From Ceratodon purpureus (taxonomy: Eukaryota > Streptophyta > Bryopsida > Pseudoditrichales > Ditrichaceae): a stretch of 64,000 bases of DNA. Position 1 is the stretch's first letter, and each line of letters opens with the position of its first letter. The translations under genes and the position numbers were made by a program. The stretch lies in the NCBI GenBank assembly GCA_014871385.1, contig CM026425.1, positions 7,169,243 to 7,233,242 of the forward strand, written 5' to 3'. Of the stretch, positions 12,761 to 23,408 are shown one piece after another. The notes under the pieces are model-generated. The model ran no database searches and was not told where the DNA came from. It saw nothing but the letters and a program-made list of their open reading frames with translations.

Positions 12761-15121
12761 ATGGTACTCGTGTTAGGGACTAGGCGTTGTGATAGCTCGC
12801 GGATGGTATACGCTGGTTGTTGCAGGAGCTTGAAGATTACAGCGACAGTTCTATTATTGTTGGCTAGCCTTTCTACGAGGTGGGATTGTGTAGACGCGGA
12901 TGGCGCAGCGCCGGTGGAGAATTGTGACAAGACAGGATCCCGGTGCACCCTCACCAATGCTTACGCAGCTTGGAACGATCGGTCTACTTGCACGGTATGT
13001 ATATACTATTCTGCAGATTAATTCACAGTTTGCATTGAAAAGTTTGAATTGCAATGGCATCAAATGACATTGCTCTACGGCTAGTCCATTGACCTTTCCT
13101 TTCAACCTTCTTATATACTTGCGATGGCAATTCTTTGATAGTTTAGAGCTTAGCTAATGCTTCGAGAACTGGTATTCATGTTAATTGAAACTCCACTTAA
13201 TTGTTGACATCCAGATATTGTGTTGGACTTATACATGAACAGGCAGCGGCGGTGGTTTACCCAACTACAGAGGAAGAGATACGTCGAGCGGTCGCATCCG
13301 CAGTGAAAGCCAAGCAAAAAATCAAAGTGTCAACAGCCAGTGGCCACAGCATTCCAATTCTAGCATGCCCAGGCTCCCCTACCGGAGTTATTTTGAGCAC
13401 AAGGAAGTACGCCTCCATCGTCAACATTGACATCGAGAAGCGCACTGTGGAGGCTCAGGGCGGAATCAGGTTACGAGCCCTCATCGACTCCATCGCCAAG
13501 CAAGGTCTCGCGCTTCCAGTGGCTCCTTACTGGGAAGGCGTCACCCTTGCGGGGTTGCTCGCCACGGGTGCTCACGGCAGCTCCCTCTTCGGCAGAGGTG
13601 GCGCTGTCCACGAGTATGTCACTTCCATGCGGGTCGTCACACCCGCAGGTGCCAACGAAGGCTTCGCTAAGGTCCGAGTTCTGAACCTGGGTGACGGAGA
13701 TTTGAAGTCTGCCGCAGTTTCCCTGGGAGTGCTCGGGGTCGTGTCTACCGTGACGTTGCAGCTAGAGCCCGCGTTCAAGCGCAACCTCACGCTGGAGATT
13801 GTGCGGGGATCGGACGACGGGCTGGAGGATGAGGTGCTTCGGATTGCGCAGAATGTGGAGTTCGGGGATGTGACTTGGTACCCCGGGTTGCGTCAGGTTG
13901 TTTATCGGTATGATGACCGCGTGCCGGTGGAGACACTAGGCGAGGGGCGGAACAATTTTGTTGGGTTCCAGGCCCAGCAAGCGGCAGTGTCTGCTGGTAT
14001 AAGAGCTTCTGGTAAGGATCTCATCCTTGAAAGTCATTTTCAAATTATAATTTCATTGTTAATAGGATCGCTGGAACGTCGGTGTCTAGAACCTGTACTG
14101 TAAGGACGCAGTCACAAGATATCACTTAGTGTTTCAATGACATAGTGGTCAGATGTTGACATTCAATGTGGGGGTTTAAAGCTGAAATGCAGGGTTTAAG
14201 GTTTTAGTGTTTTTTGCAATCAAGATTTGAACCTGGATCACAATTGAGTGAGAATGTTTCGCAAACATGATAACACGGCATATTACATTTGCCAACTACG
14301 CAGAGGAACTGGCGGATGACGCTTCCAACCGGAAGCTCAAATGCGACCAGGCTTTCACGCAAGTCAGTGCGCAGCAGCTCACAGGTTACGGATACCACCA
14401 AAATGGTAAATTCTTCACGGGCTTCCCCGTCATCGGCCACCAGAACCTCATGATGTCCTCTGGCGGATGCCAAAATTCTCCACTACCCACGTTCTACTGC
14501 CCCTGGGACCGCCGCGTCAAGGGACTCTTCTACGCCGACATAGGCGTCGCGCTCCCACTCCACAACCTCCGCCCCTTTCTCAACGACGTCAAACGCCTCC
14601 GCGCCGCACTCCCCAACAGCCTCTGCGACCTCGACCTCTACACCGGCATCCTTATCCGCTTCGCAAAGCGCACTGCAGGTGCGTATCTGGGTACCGCCCA
14701 GGACGACGACGCTGCACTGCTGGACTTCGCATTCTCCCGCGGCGATGACGCGAAAGACATCCGTCTAGACGGCGACGTGTTCCAGGAACTCGAGCAGATC
14801 GCAATCTACAAGTACAATGGAAACCCACATTGGGGCAAGGGCAGGAACTATCTGTTCGAGGACGTAGCCAAAAGGTATCAGTTTATGTCTAGATTTGTGG
14901 ATACAAAGACGAGGTTCGATCCGGACGGATTCTTCTCCAGCCCATGGTCGGATGCCATGCTGGGCGTCAACAACGCGACCTCGGTGGTGGACACGCCCGG
15001 CTGCGCGCTCGAGGGCCTCTGCCGGTGTTCAAAAGATGAGCACTGTTCGCCTGGTAAGAAGTCGTTCTGCCGGCGTGGTAGAGTGTATCCTGAAGCTCGA
15101 GTCTGCCGGTTTGAACTTTGA
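12761..15121 (+). CDS. L-gulonolactone oxidase-like FAD enzyme (plant GULLO type)
   Basis: Exons 12761-12994, 13243-14011 and 14304-15121 join in phase 0 and phase 1 and give about 606 aa, close to the roughly 590 aa usual for plant GULLO proteins. Residues about 25-40 are hydrophobic (ITATVLLLLASLS), a likely signal peptide. A Cys-containing segment (TNAYAAWNDRSTC) follows, then the FAD-binding PCMH region (YPTTEEEIRRAV, STASGHSIP, GVTLAGLLATGAHG). The C-terminal half carries the ALO domain (FTGFPVIGHQNLM, NPHWGKGRN, FDPDGFFSSPWSD) and a Cys-rich tail (CALEGLCRCSKDEHC). The family oxidises L-gulono-1,4-lactone to L-ascorbate; the plant members are secretory-pathway proteins. The frame is uninterrupted apart from introns, so the gene looks functional. 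Which paralogue it is cannot be told. Confidence 0.88.
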
Positions 15122-15320
15122 ATTATGCAGAGGCCCTTCAATGTTTCACATAACATTGTAAAAATTGGGAAATTCATCATTATTCCTGTTTAGATTTAAA
15201 GGACTTAAGATCTTCGAATTTTGGTCGAATCGAGTATTTGACTTTAGCTGCGATATGTATGCGTGGACCTGACGATGAACCGAGTGCTATGATTGCAATC
15301 TACACATGGTACTCGACGTT

Positions 15321-15775
15321 TTGATTCAAGCTGAGGTCCTTCATTTGCAAGCGTCAGGTAGCATCAGCTTGGAGTCATTGCAACGGGCAATGATGCGGAA
15401 CTGGTCTGGAATCTGGATGAGTTCTTTCAAATGTTGGAAAAGTTTCAGTTGCATGTGTGCAACGGGAAGCAAACCAGCCATTTGGTCATAATTCATGTAA
15501 TCGATTGCATAGTTATGAGGGCCTGCAGTGACGCACAATTGCAGGCGTCCCCTTGGAACCCTGTGTATGCATGCATTCCCAATGCCTGCTACATGCGTGC
15601 ATTTTCCATTTGGAGGCGAACAGGTTGTGTGCTACCCTGAACTGAAAATACCCCCCATTGTGTGCTACCTACAATTCCAAGAAGTGATTCAAAATCTCAG
15701 TTGGGGGCTTGCGAGACCCAGAAAGCAGTATCTCTTTTTTCTCCAGTATCTCTTTTTTCTCCAGTATTTCTTTTT
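15321..15775. repeat. Left part of large inverted repeat arm A', cut by the giant MULE
   Basis: This segment is the reverse complement of 61285-61748, nearly identical by eye (one difference noticed). Both copies encode the same 65-codon frame (15341-15538 minus, 61531-61728 plus), whose coding status is doubtful. The arm resumes at 49641 beyond the giant MULE; in the other copy the two parts are contiguous. It ends in tandem 18-bp units of the type TATCTCTTTTTTCTCCAG. Confidence 0.8.
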
Positions 15776-15865
15776 GGGGAATGCTAGAGCATGAGCACAA
15801 AGCCATGAGCACATGAGCCATGAGCAGGTTTTCATGAGCCATGAGCGAATGAATTACTTTATTTA
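15776..15865 (+). repeat. Left terminal inverted repeat of the giant MULE
   Basis: Starts GGGGAATGCTAGAGCATGAG and continues through several ATGAGC/CATGAGCC repeats. It pairs in inverted orientation with 49545-49640. Confidence 0.8.
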
Positions 15866-16308
15866 GTAAGATAGTTTCATTCTGTATATGAGGATGAAAT
15901 CATCCATGAGTAATGAACTATTTGACAATTATCAAAGTATACTCCAATTGAAATGATGACTGTACACCAATATGTCAAATACAATGAAGTTGATTGTCAA
16001 TTTAGAGTAAAAAAATGGCTGCTGGGGAACAACAATAAATGATGATTAATAAAATTCAGACCTGTCCAATGTCCATGGCCATAACCACTTAGCAACCATG
16101 GCCATGGCCGGTGCGACAGAACTCATCTTCCTCGACCTCTTGAGACACAATTAGTATACAAAACAGGTATGGAGTAGTCACTGCTCTCGCATACGATTCG
16201 CAACAGCTTTCAAGTTCATTATAGTATCGTAGTTGCTGGTTATGGATTAGCGCCACAACCTAGTTTCGGGAAAGGAATCTGTAGATGTTATCAATTTAGT
16301 TTCCTTTT

Positions 16309-18134
16309 GTCGTTACCCGCGTTGGATGCCACCTCGGTATTGACATGCTGTGTCATATGTGCTACGCAATTGTTCGTCGCAGAAACTACCCACCTCAAGG
16401 TATCTCAGTTCAGTACTCCATTCTTGAATTCCAGAATATCTTGTTCGTGTGAATTTTCTAGCATTAAGTTGTTATTGTGTAGCAGGCCAAAGGCGGAGCA
16501 ATCTTTCAAAAACTTTGAGTATTACAAATAAGGCAAGTACCTTAGGTAAGAATCTGAAGTTTTCGCGCGGCATTGATCTTGCTGCGTGATATGGGATTAT
16601 GATATGGGATTCTCGATCGGTTTCAAATAGCTGCGTTTGCTTGTTTTTCATCTGGGTTCTTACCCATCTCATTGCAATGTCATATTTGTGCTACGTACAA
16701 GTAAACCAGCTGTAAATGCTTCATGCTAGTTGAGTGCAATAGTCTGTATGCTTCAAAATATTTGCAGCGCAATGTGTATGATTTCTTCTTTACAAATCTC
16801 TGGTTCATGTCCTTGGTTCAGTACTGAGAAGATATTGAGAGAGATCATCGAGGCGACTGGTTCCTCTGTACTAACCGATTTCCTCATATATTTGTGCAGC
16901 TGATCAAAGTGTCTAACTGGAATCATTTGAAAGCTGTCATTGCGGCAAGCGACACCTGTGCCACATTTGATCAAATCTCGGTACGCAATTTACTGTTTGT
17001 GTAAAAGATCTGTGATGTGTACAAGTCACGCCAGTAATACACTTAAGGAACTACAGATTGTTGATGGTAGATCAGCAGTCATCTTTAACATTGTTACACG
17101 GTGGTGTACTTTAAATGGAAGACTCGGTATTCTGCTTGAATTATGCAAAATAAAACTCTTTAGTCATGAATTTTCATGAATCAAATGTAGACCTGATTTC
17201 TTTGACTTCATTTTGATTGTTGCAGCCGGTGGATTACCCCTACTCGAACTTGAATTCGTTACAGTCTGGCTGCTGCCGCCGGCCTGCGGAGTAAGAATTC
17301 TCACCATTTGAATAGCTTCGATACCTTCTGCCTCTCGTTGAGCACCTCCTTGAAGTGATTCCACGCTTTGCAGCGATACATATTATAATTCATGTGTGCA
17401 TAGACCACAGTAATGTACAATGGAATTGGCTCCTGAATTGAATGTGCATTGATATGGATGCAGGTGCTGCTACACTATGAACGGGAACGGCACCTGCACA
17501 AAGTTACTCAAACGATGACTCCATTAAGTGCTACGACTGTGATTCTTGCAAGTAAGTTACTAATTGTTTTCATGCTTAGTCTGAATGAGACAGGCTTTAT
17601 TTTCTTCAACTTTTCCTCGATCTGCAATTTGATGCGCGGCCAAGGACGATGAGAGTTACACCTTTAAACAAGGATGACCTGCATTGCTGTCTGATTCCAG
17701 TATGATAATTTACATTGAGTGGTTTGGTACGCAGGGGTGGAGTAGCACAGAATCTTAAGAGAAGTGGCAAAATTGCAGGCATCGTCACGCTAGTGATATT
17801 CGTACTTTTGGTAAGCTTCTGATTGCACTAGGTAGCTCATTTGAAGTCAGATTAAGTGTTATGTATTCTCATTTGAATCATATATCTGATGCGGATCCCT
17901 TGAAATTACACGGGTTGGTATTATGGTGGTTGCTTGTCAGTGGGGCAACGCGTTGCGCGGACACAACGTAGATAGTATCTGGTTAGATGAAACATTTTTT
18001 CTCTTTTACATGTGATATAGTTGGTGTTCTCCTTTTGTTGAGGATATGAGTTCTGTTACCAAAACTCACGTGGTATTTCTGTGGTACAGTATGCGTTAGG
18101 TCAAATCTCGAGTATCATGGAAGTTTTCGACTGA
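16309..18134 (+). pseudogene. Captured tetraspanin gene fragment, introns retained
   Basis: Five exons of a plant tetraspanin can be read: 16900-16980 (VSNWNHLKAVI), 17226-17290 (YPYSNLNSLQSGCC, the large-loop CC motif), 17464-17551 (ECCYTMNGNGTC, then SIKCYDCDSCK in another frame), 17735-17810 (GVAQNLKRSGK, then fourth membrane helix IAGIVTLVIFVLL) and 18090-18134 (YALGQISSIMEVFD, stop). All junctions are GT/AG and phases agree, except for a one-base frame slip within 17464-17551. A hydrophobic stretch ending at a donor (about 16309-16398) and a piece at about 16484-16530 may be remnants of earlier exons; no intact N-terminus was found. Tetraspanins are four-helix membrane organisers. Retained introns plus a location inside a MULE suggest DNA-level capture as in Pack-MULEs. 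Confidence 0.65.
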
Positions 18135-18263
18135 ATCATTGGAATCCATTGGCGGGTTTAGGTGGTTTTTTGTGCTAACTGATGAAGATGTTTTTGTACA
18201 ATGTTTTTTGCAGAAGTAAAGAAATGTCAATTGCTCGGTTTGGAAGGGCATAAGTAAAGGGTG

Positions 18264-19631
18264 ATGGAGAGGGGTAATATGGAGAGAGGAAAGGAGTCGT
18301 GGTTTGCATTGGAAGTATCATTGCCCAACTATGGGCTAGATCCTTCCAGAGATGTAAACCACGTTCAAAATGAGGAGCTGCTCCAAGTGTTTGGTGCCAG
18401 ACAGCAGAACTTAGGATACTTCTACCCAGGTGCTAAGTCGGATAGAGTGAAAAGCCGTGTATCAGAATTGTATCCAGCTGTCTACCAGTTCACTAATATG
18501 CCCAAAAATCAGTGTATTACAGAGAGTTTTGCTCGAGCTATTGTCTCAGAAGTTAACCATGGGTACCCAATGAATTGGGCCCAGTACGCAGCTGAGAGAT
18601 GGAGTACTTGCAAGAACTTAGACTTGAAGAGTGAAACTGTGATAAAGTATGTTGGAGCAGAATCACTGAAAGGGACATACTATGAAGTAGCCAAGTCCAA
18701 AATCGAGGGCGAGATTGAGGATTTGAGGGTAGCTTACAACAAAGCAGACGCAGATTACACTAATACGCATGTGTTTATAAGTTCACGGATGACATCACCC
18801 AAAGACCCAAGTGAGGGAGCTGAAAGAGAAGGTCTGCTGGAGCAAATCTCGGTGCTCAAGACTCAGTTGCAGGAGGCAGAGGAGGACTTAGAGAAGTGCA
18901 AGGAGAAGTCAGGTAATGGTACCTATAGCGAGCAGATCTCGAAGAAGATTGGTGAGAGGATGGTCAAGGAGGAGAGGCGAATCATCAAGCTAAAATACAA
19001 AATTAAACATAAAGAGATAGCCCTAGTCGACTCAAAGGGTGAGATTCTTGAAGCCCTGAATCAGCTGGATCGATTGCAGACTGTAAAGGTGAATCTTGAA
19101 GGAGACATGGATAGATTGAAAGGCGTCCTCAAGAAAATGGAAGAACGGGTTCGATTACCCATGAACCTGCGACCTAGTCAACATGTACAGGAAGAAATAC
19201 CAAGCCACAGTACAGATATGATAACAGTAAATCCGTGTGCATTGTGCAATGGCAAATTCCCACACATGGACATCATTGTTGCACCTTGCACTTGCATGTA
19301 TCATCCTTGGTGTATAGTGATGCAGACTTGGTTGGAAGATCGATGCGCAAAGACAGAATGTCGATCAGCCTTCACCAAAAATTGGAAGAGGAGCGTAGGT
19401 CTGGACAGAATGCCAGGTATGTTACCACTATATTTGAAATAAAATGTAAATTCTGATCAGATCATTGTCATTTATGAAACTTAATTTGAATTTGAATGTA
19501 CAGATATCACGAAGGAAGCTACGGTTGGTGAATGTTCCAATCCGAAGACAAAGAGAAGATTCCTCAACAGTGACATAGGGGGCAGAAGTTACACTCCCAA
19601 TAAAAATAAAAAGCGTACAAGATCCAAGTGA
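18264..19631 (+). CDS. Coiled-coil protein with C-terminal RING-like Cys/His cluster (MULE cargo)
   Basis: Exon 1 is 18264-19416 and exon 2 is 19504-19631; phase 1 is preserved, giving about 426 aa. Residues about 140-305 are rich in Glu/Lys/Leu heptads, a likely long coiled coil. From Cys325 there is a pattern C-x2-C, then C-x-C-x2-H-x2-C, then C-x3-C, which resembles a RING or related zinc finger but does not fit the canonical spacing. The last 43 residues are basic (KTKRRF, NKNKKRTRSK), like a nuclear localisation signal. The frame is open and splices cleanly, so it looks expressed. I do not recognise the N-terminal domain. Possible roles include a partner of the transposase or a ubiquitin-ligase-like factor; both are guesses. 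Confidence 0.7.
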
Positions 19632-21496
19632 AAGGTAAAACTATAGCTCTGTCCATGCTTTGATCTAATCATATTAAGATAATTGTATTCTCTTTTTGCA
19701 TCAAGATCGGTATATATGTTCTGTGATTTTTCTAACATACTTGTTTATGCTTGTGCAGATTACTGAAATGAACTTTATGTGATACTTCTTTTCGAGCTTA
19801 ATGTGGTCATCTTCGGCAAACTCTATCATGTTGCTCCCTGGAATAATGAATCATGCTTTACAGACAACTATTTCTTTGTGACATGATATACTAGTTCTAT
19901 GCCAAACTGGATCGAAATGAAAAGCTGATATCATATAAATTGTAGATGCATTAAACAATCACCACGACACCAAAGACATCAGTGAACATTTAATCCACTA
20001 GAATATTTGGATGAGATGATCAGAAATGTGTACATATTAGTTAGTGCTATGTTTCTCATTGCTCTGCTCAGAATGCATAATCTAGACAATGTATGTGGTA
20101 ATGGTGAAATTAGCTAGACTTGTTGAAACAACATTTGTTGAGACAATCATCCATTGACACTGATCATTCTGTGCCGAACAAGTAGTGTAGAATTAAGTTA
20201 GACCATGATTTACTAATGACAAAAGAGATATGTTAATGAGGCCAAATTACTAAAAATCTTCAACTCAGGAAACTTAAGGGAACAACTTCAAATTTGCTTG
20301 CTGATGACTGTTCTGCGTCGAACACGAAATCTCAATGCACAAATCTGAAGCACGTACTTAAAGGTAACACCTGAGGTTCCTAAACCATTTAGTACCTGAT
20401 AATCAGATTAGTAAATGCTTAACTTAAGGAGGGGAGGAGTGAAGAACTCCAGAATCCATATCGAAAATTTTTTAATGCCTAGTTCGGTGCCGAATGTGAG
20501 AATTTGAAGATCAGTGCTCCAGAGAGTAAAACATGAATGCCATGGGAGTCATTCCTTTTACATCGCCAATGAATGAGGTTAAATGGCAAAGGGCACCCTC
20601 TGCCCCAATAATGTGGCTCCTCCCTGCAGCCTGCAGGTGCTTCACAATGTGCCACCTGGGCCTTTACAACACCCTGCACCCACCTGCCACGTATACTGCT
20701 GACTCACACATACTCATTCCATGCTGTACTGTACAGTGTTCCGCTCCTGCCCATCTATCCATTTCCCATCTTCAAATTCTCAATCGCCTCCTTCGGTGCC
20801 GAACAAGGACATCACTTAGTGCAAAATAACACTCTGACCATTCCTGACGGGCCGCTCCTCTCCCTTTACTCACTTTCTGTACAGAACACCAGCTCATGAC
20901 GTAATGGGAATCAACCCAGGAAGCCAATATTCTGGAAATACTTGGTTATTTTTAGACTTTATTCACGCAAAATATTGGTGTTCGTGCCGAACACCTATTC
21001 ATGGGCGCAATTGTAATCGTTTTTAGATATATTAGAACATGTATTTAAGCCAATAACAATAGTGTTTATCCACTATACTGTTTTGTTGTAGATTTCTTCT
21101 GATTATTTATAGATAAAATAGAAAAGCTAACAATTGGTTTGATTAAAATAATGAGTCTACAAATAGAATACATAATTATAAAATCATTTCAATTGATTTA
21201 GTGTTTGGCCGTATTCACCTATTCATATATTGTCGTATTCACTTCATAAACTCTTGTCTAGATATAGTAGAAATGGCAAAAAACATAATGGAATTTTGTT
21301 ACAACCTCTATATATACTTTAAAATTCATCATTATAATAAAAATGTATTATTATTGATAAATGTGTATGTATATGTAAATGTCTACAAATAATACTCAAT
21401 CTTACACTTTATAGGCTACATCTTCAATTGTTTGATAAGTTTAATATATAAGTATATGCGTGTATATACATATATATACATATATAAATGTATATA

Positions 21497-21499
<3 letters not shown>

Positions 21500-21566
<67 letters not shown>
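21500..21566. repeat. (AT)n microsatellite
   Basis: Uninterrupted AT dinucleotide repeat of about 66 bp. Confidence 0.95.
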
Positions 21567-21568
<2 letters not shown>

Positions 21569-22445
21569 ACGCATAGCTGTAAAATACTTATTCAAAATTT
21601 ATCTTTAAAGACAATACATTATTAGCCGAATGTGTATACGAATTTTATTTTATTGAAAAATGTCTAATAAATTTTATTGAGATGCATAAAATTTATATGT
21701 CAAAGTAAAGTCATATAGATATTTATTGAAAACAATGTTCTATATGTAAAAGTAAACATGGTGTTCTTGCTAAATTATAAAAAATCCAAATTTATGAATA
21801 CAGTGTTAGAAGTTAGACAAAATATTGGAGTTAAATTGTATGTTATTATATATACATTATAAGTAATATCGTTTTGTAAATATTAAATAGGGTGTAATAA
21901 TTAATATATATCTATCTATATACGTTATGAGGAGTTAGTACATCTAGTTACATTCCAAATATACAACACCAAGGATTTCTCCATGCCTAAAATGAGTAGA
22001 TCCAATTCAAATCTAAAGGCCTTACTTGGAACGTATATAATTACACGTATTGCAAGGGTTTAGGTCAGATGTATGTAGATTATATGAAGCAAACTTCTAT
22101 ATAAAATTACGTATATAAATATATAAATACAAAGAAATTTAGATTAATTATGTACATCAATATATATGTATATATGTATATATATATACATATATGTTTA
22201 TATATTTATATTAATATAATATATTTATATAAATAAACATATGTCATACATGTATATAAATATCTACATTCATTTATGTTTAAATTTTTATCCATATAAA
22301 AATAATTATAAAGACATAAATTATGTACGTGTCGATATGGAAATATTTCAAAACTATGTTATAATTATTTTAAATTATGTAATAGACATTAACATATAAA
22401 TGTATGCATTCTTAATTATATATATTATATTAATATTTCAATTAA

Positions 22446-22501
22446 TATACATATAATTAATGTGATAAATATATATATATATCACATTAATTATATGTAT
22501 A
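22446..22501. repeat. Perfect 22-bp-arm AT-rich hairpin
   Basis: 22446-22467 is the exact reverse complement of 22480-22501, separated by a 12-bp AT loop. It would extrude as a cruciform or hairpin. It lies about 180 bp from the Gypsy insertion. Confidence 0.85.
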
Positions 22502-22680
22502 TATATGTATAGGAATATGAAATTAGAAATATTACTGGAAATTTGGATTTATATTATACCTCAATAAACACTAAAATAACACTTAACGTGATAAATTCTA
22601 TGTACATATGCATGTATATATATATATATGTATGTATATAATTGTTACTTTATATAAACAATAATACTAAGATTCACTTA

Positions 22681-23365
22681 TGTTATCTGGGAACGTGCGA
22701 TGGAGCTGCTGGAGGCGGTGATAGGCAGGGGGAGCGTGGGAACCGGTGACCAGCAGCCTCGGGCAAAAGGGGCAGGAGATAGGACCACGGTCATGGGTTC
22801 CTTGGGGTCCTTGGACCAGGACTCAGACCGTTAGGACTTCCTAGACTTACAAGGGACTCGAGGAAGACGAATGTCTTAGGGCAGGCGAAGGGGGTATTAC
22901 AGAGGAGCACGAGACTCTTTAGGAGATACAGACTGACCCGGGACGACAAGGCAGAGATGACAGTGGTGCAGGACCTTAGCCTGTGAGACCTCACGCATCA
23001 CTAGGTAGTTCAAGGTTAGGGTTAGAGAAGTGATCACGCAAACAGTCTAAGGGGCATTAGGTAAGGAGCATCAGAGGAGATGGGTAGAGAAGCAAGTCCA
23101 TTAGCAAGAAAAACCCTGAGTCCTCACAGAGTAACGAGGCTCGGGAGTACAAGGAAAAACAAGCAGACCGTGACACTGACTCAACATTGTCTAGTAATTA
23201 CGAAGAGTCCCAGTTTCTCCTAGCTACCCTGCTTTATACTCTAAAGCTATCCTATTTTTCTGCTTCAACTACTACTATGCTTCTTCGACTGCTCCTTCCT
23301 TGGCTTCACTGCGAGTTCCCACCGCCCCCTGTTTGCCTTGATCACCGTGGCTGTGGTTGGTAACA
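22681..23365 (-). repeat. 3' LTR of the Gypsy element
   Basis: 685 bp, TG...CA ends, matches 31191-31875 with no difference seen by eye. Confidence 0.95.
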
Positions 23366-23408
23366 TTTAGCCCTTCCTTCGAGATTGCAATCCGTCCCGG
23401 ATTGCAGG

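Larger units (their letters stand above)
19632..22680. other. Non-coding, increasingly AT-rich MULE interior with palindromes
   Basis: No gene is supported. At least six copies of the GTTCTGTACAGAAC-type palindrome lie between 20166 and 20993 (for example 20166-20179, 20310-20323, about 20482-20495, about 20791-20804, 20875-20887, 20980-20993). An (AT)n microsatellite covers 21500-21566. From about 21000 the DNA is very AT-rich. Confidence 0.6.

Noticed and set aside
15341-15538. 65-codon frame conserved exactly in both inverted repeat arms
   Set aside because: The arms are almost identical in DNA there, so protein identity is not evidence of selection. Listed only as part of the repeat.
22791-22994. 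67-codon frame inside each LTR
   Set aside because: Identical in both LTRs simply because the LTRs are copies; no domain.
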